Part shown: positions 63,303 through 64,000 of the stretch, piece after piece | How positions within the stretch are numbered: position 1 is the first letter of the stretch | How the letters are laid out: each line of letters opens with the position of its first letter | Assembly: GCF_016901135.1 (NCBI RefSeq) | Contig: NZ_JAFEVL010000020.1 | Span: forward strand, 248,001 to 312,000 | DNA length: 64,000 nt | Source: Martinezella lusitana | GTDB taxonomy: Bacteria > Pseudomonadota > Alphaproteobacteria > Rhizobiales > Rhizobiaceae | Reading direction: 5' to 3' | Translations under genes and position numbers: made by a program | Notes under the pieces: model-generated | What the model was told of the DNA's origin: nothing | The model's input: only the letters and a program-made list of their open reading frames with translations | The model's database searches: none

Positions 63303-63374
63303 GTAGGTACCTTTGCCTACCGACTGCCACACAGTCACTGGGCCGCCGTTTGGTCCCCCACGGGCGGCCCTTTT
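63303..63374 (+). ncRNA. Candidate three-hairpin phage small RNA
   Basis: Three hairpins in series: GTAGG/CCTAC (63303-63320), GACTG/CAGTC (63322-63336), and GGGCCGCC/GGCGGCCC (63340-63370) followed by TTTT. A -35-like TTGAAA (63269) and -10-like TATTAT (63291) are spaced by 16 bases and would start transcription near 63303. No frame of its own; untested. Confidence 0.45.
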
Positions 63375-63443
63375 GTCCGATACCCTCAACATTTCAATCG
63401 GAAAAATGCGTGCGTTTGGGGCCGACCGGTACCTTGGGCAGGC

Positions 63444-63469
63444 GGCCGGAGAGGCAAGAGGCACCCCTC
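63444..63469. repeat. 26-base repeat, copy 2
   Basis: Pairs with 60141-60166 (24 of 26 bases). It lies after the stop of the 63484 gene, the same context as copy 1. Confidence 0.65.
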
Positions 63470-63483
63470 TGTTCTTAGGGGAA

Positions 63484-63999
63484 TCAAGCTTGCGCGGCAA
63501 AATGCCGATGCAGATCGTCGCTCACCCGATAGACAGCGGCAAGCGCCATCAGAGCGGTAGCGCGCGTGCACACACTCCCCGAACGATCAGTGCAACCGGG
63601 ATGGATGAGATTTCGCGCGTCCTTCGCAAGCTTCGCTTGCTGCTTGGCTTCCTCACTGATCAAGCCGCAATTTCGCGCCTCCTCGATCATTTTGGCCAAA
63701 CGCATACCATTCACGTCGTCCACTCGACCTTTCAACGCCCAATGAAGGATTCCCTCGAGCGCCGCTCCTGCGAACACTGTAGCGCCCATCCACTCGTTCG
63801 CAGAGAAGTCAGTCCAAGCTGCTCTAATCTGATCTTCGATTGAAAGGCGAGTATTTTCGTCTTCGATGAAGGTGAGCAAAGGTTCTCGCGGTGGAAGCTC
63901 GTCGCTGCATTTTCCCATAAGTCGCTTGATGCGCTCCACCGGGTCTTTGCCCATAACACCAAATGCCGGCCGGATGTCTCCAAAGTTCCATCTCGCCAC
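63484..63999 (-). CDS. Phage or cargo protein, possibly cut by the window edge
   Basis: At least 171 residues; the frame starts at GTG 63999 next to the window end, so it may extend further right. GATVFAGAALEGILHWALKG and KDARNLIHPG (about residue 132) recall DUF4145/HEPN-like helical proteins. Function not assigned. Confidence 0.65.
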   Translation of the reverse strand: MARWNFGDIRPAFGVMGKDPVERIKRLMGKCSDELPPREPLLTFIEDENTRLSIEDQIRAAWTDFSANEWMGATVFAGAALEGILHWALKGRVDDVNGMRLAKMIEEARNCGLISEEAKQQAKLAKDARNLIHPGCTDRSGSVCTRATALMALAAVYRVSDDLHRHFAAQA

Positions 64000-64000
64000 A

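Larger units (their letters stand above)
63102..63483. promoter_or_regulatory. Late-block promoter region with operators and sRNA candidate
   Basis: 382 AT-rich bases without a gene. It contains the perfect palindrome at 63192, a TTGACAAA half site at 63216, the small RNA candidate 63303-63374, and the 63444 repeat. Confidence 0.6.
49950..64000. mobile_element. Integrated prophage or satellite element, left end at tRNA-Pro, right end beyond the window
   Basis: It begins at the tRNA-Pro 3' end with a tyrosine integrase facing the tRNA and contains an excisionase-like gene, XRE repressor, small terminase, prohead protease and tailspike. No second copy of the tRNA 3' end is seen in the window, so attR must lie further right. 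Only part of a usual phage gene set is present. Confidence 0.85.

Noticed and set aside
49950..64000. CRISPR array
   Set aside because: No regularly spaced direct repeats were found anywhere in the window.

Overview
This window reads as chromosomal DNA of a Rhizobium-like alphaproteobacterium (family Rhizobiaceae). The clues are the GC-rich coding with dense antisense shadow ORFs, a ccrM (GANTC) methyltransferase, a BioR-type biotin repressor with its operators, the cox/surf1/ispH/thrB/rnhA and thrC/M16 peptidase gene orders, and intergenic mosaic repeats of rhizobial type. No database could be searched; family calls come from recognisable motifs.

Left part (1-13.5 kb): the 3' part of cytochrome oxidase subunit III, two inserted genes (a rubredoxin-like/metallo-beta-lactamase protein and a P-loop phosphotransferase), then DUF983, SURF1, ispH, thrB and rnhA. 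A frameshifted YiiX/NlpC-like gene and a Dabb-domain gene follow, then a Zn/Mn-type ABC importer headed by a tiny membrane protein and a Zur-like box, a 1-Cys peroxiredoxin, a DsbD-alpha-like periplasmic protein, YqgE and CsbD.

Middle part (13.5-49.9 kb): a zinc-ribbon metallopeptidase; a 7TM-PAS-degenerate GGDEF-EAL protein; a GNAT acetyltransferase; an M16 peptidase plus thrC; a BioR-BioY unit with two identical operators in opposite orientation; an ArsR regulator; an XRE/MmyB-like regulator beside an NAD-dependent epimerase; ccrM; two HAD/NTF2-type genes; mutY; DUF721, DsbA-like and SMC; a CNNM/CBS protein; pyruvate phosphate dikinase; several envelope lipoproteins; tRNA-Gln(TTG); a GT2 glycosyltransferase with a polytopic partner; and tRNA-Pro(CGG).

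Right part (about 49.95 kb to the end): an integrated phage-type element starts at the 3' end of tRNA-Pro. A leftward block carries a tyrosine integrase, an excisionase-like gene and small genes. A divergent XRE repressor follows, with two kinds of palindromic operator. Next is a mixed-strand cargo zone (NYN nuclease, small proteins, membrane proteins, a lipoprotein), and then a leftward late block (HK97-type prohead protease, P27-type small terminase, a parallel-beta-helix tailspike). No large terminase, portal, major capsid or tail genes lie between the repressor and the window end, so the element is a remnant, a satellite, or continues past the window. The palindrome TTGACAAATTTGTCAA occurs next to the late block and, nearly intact, in front of the repressor gene, which suggests one repressor controls both ends. 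A three-hairpin small RNA candidate sits at 63303-63374.
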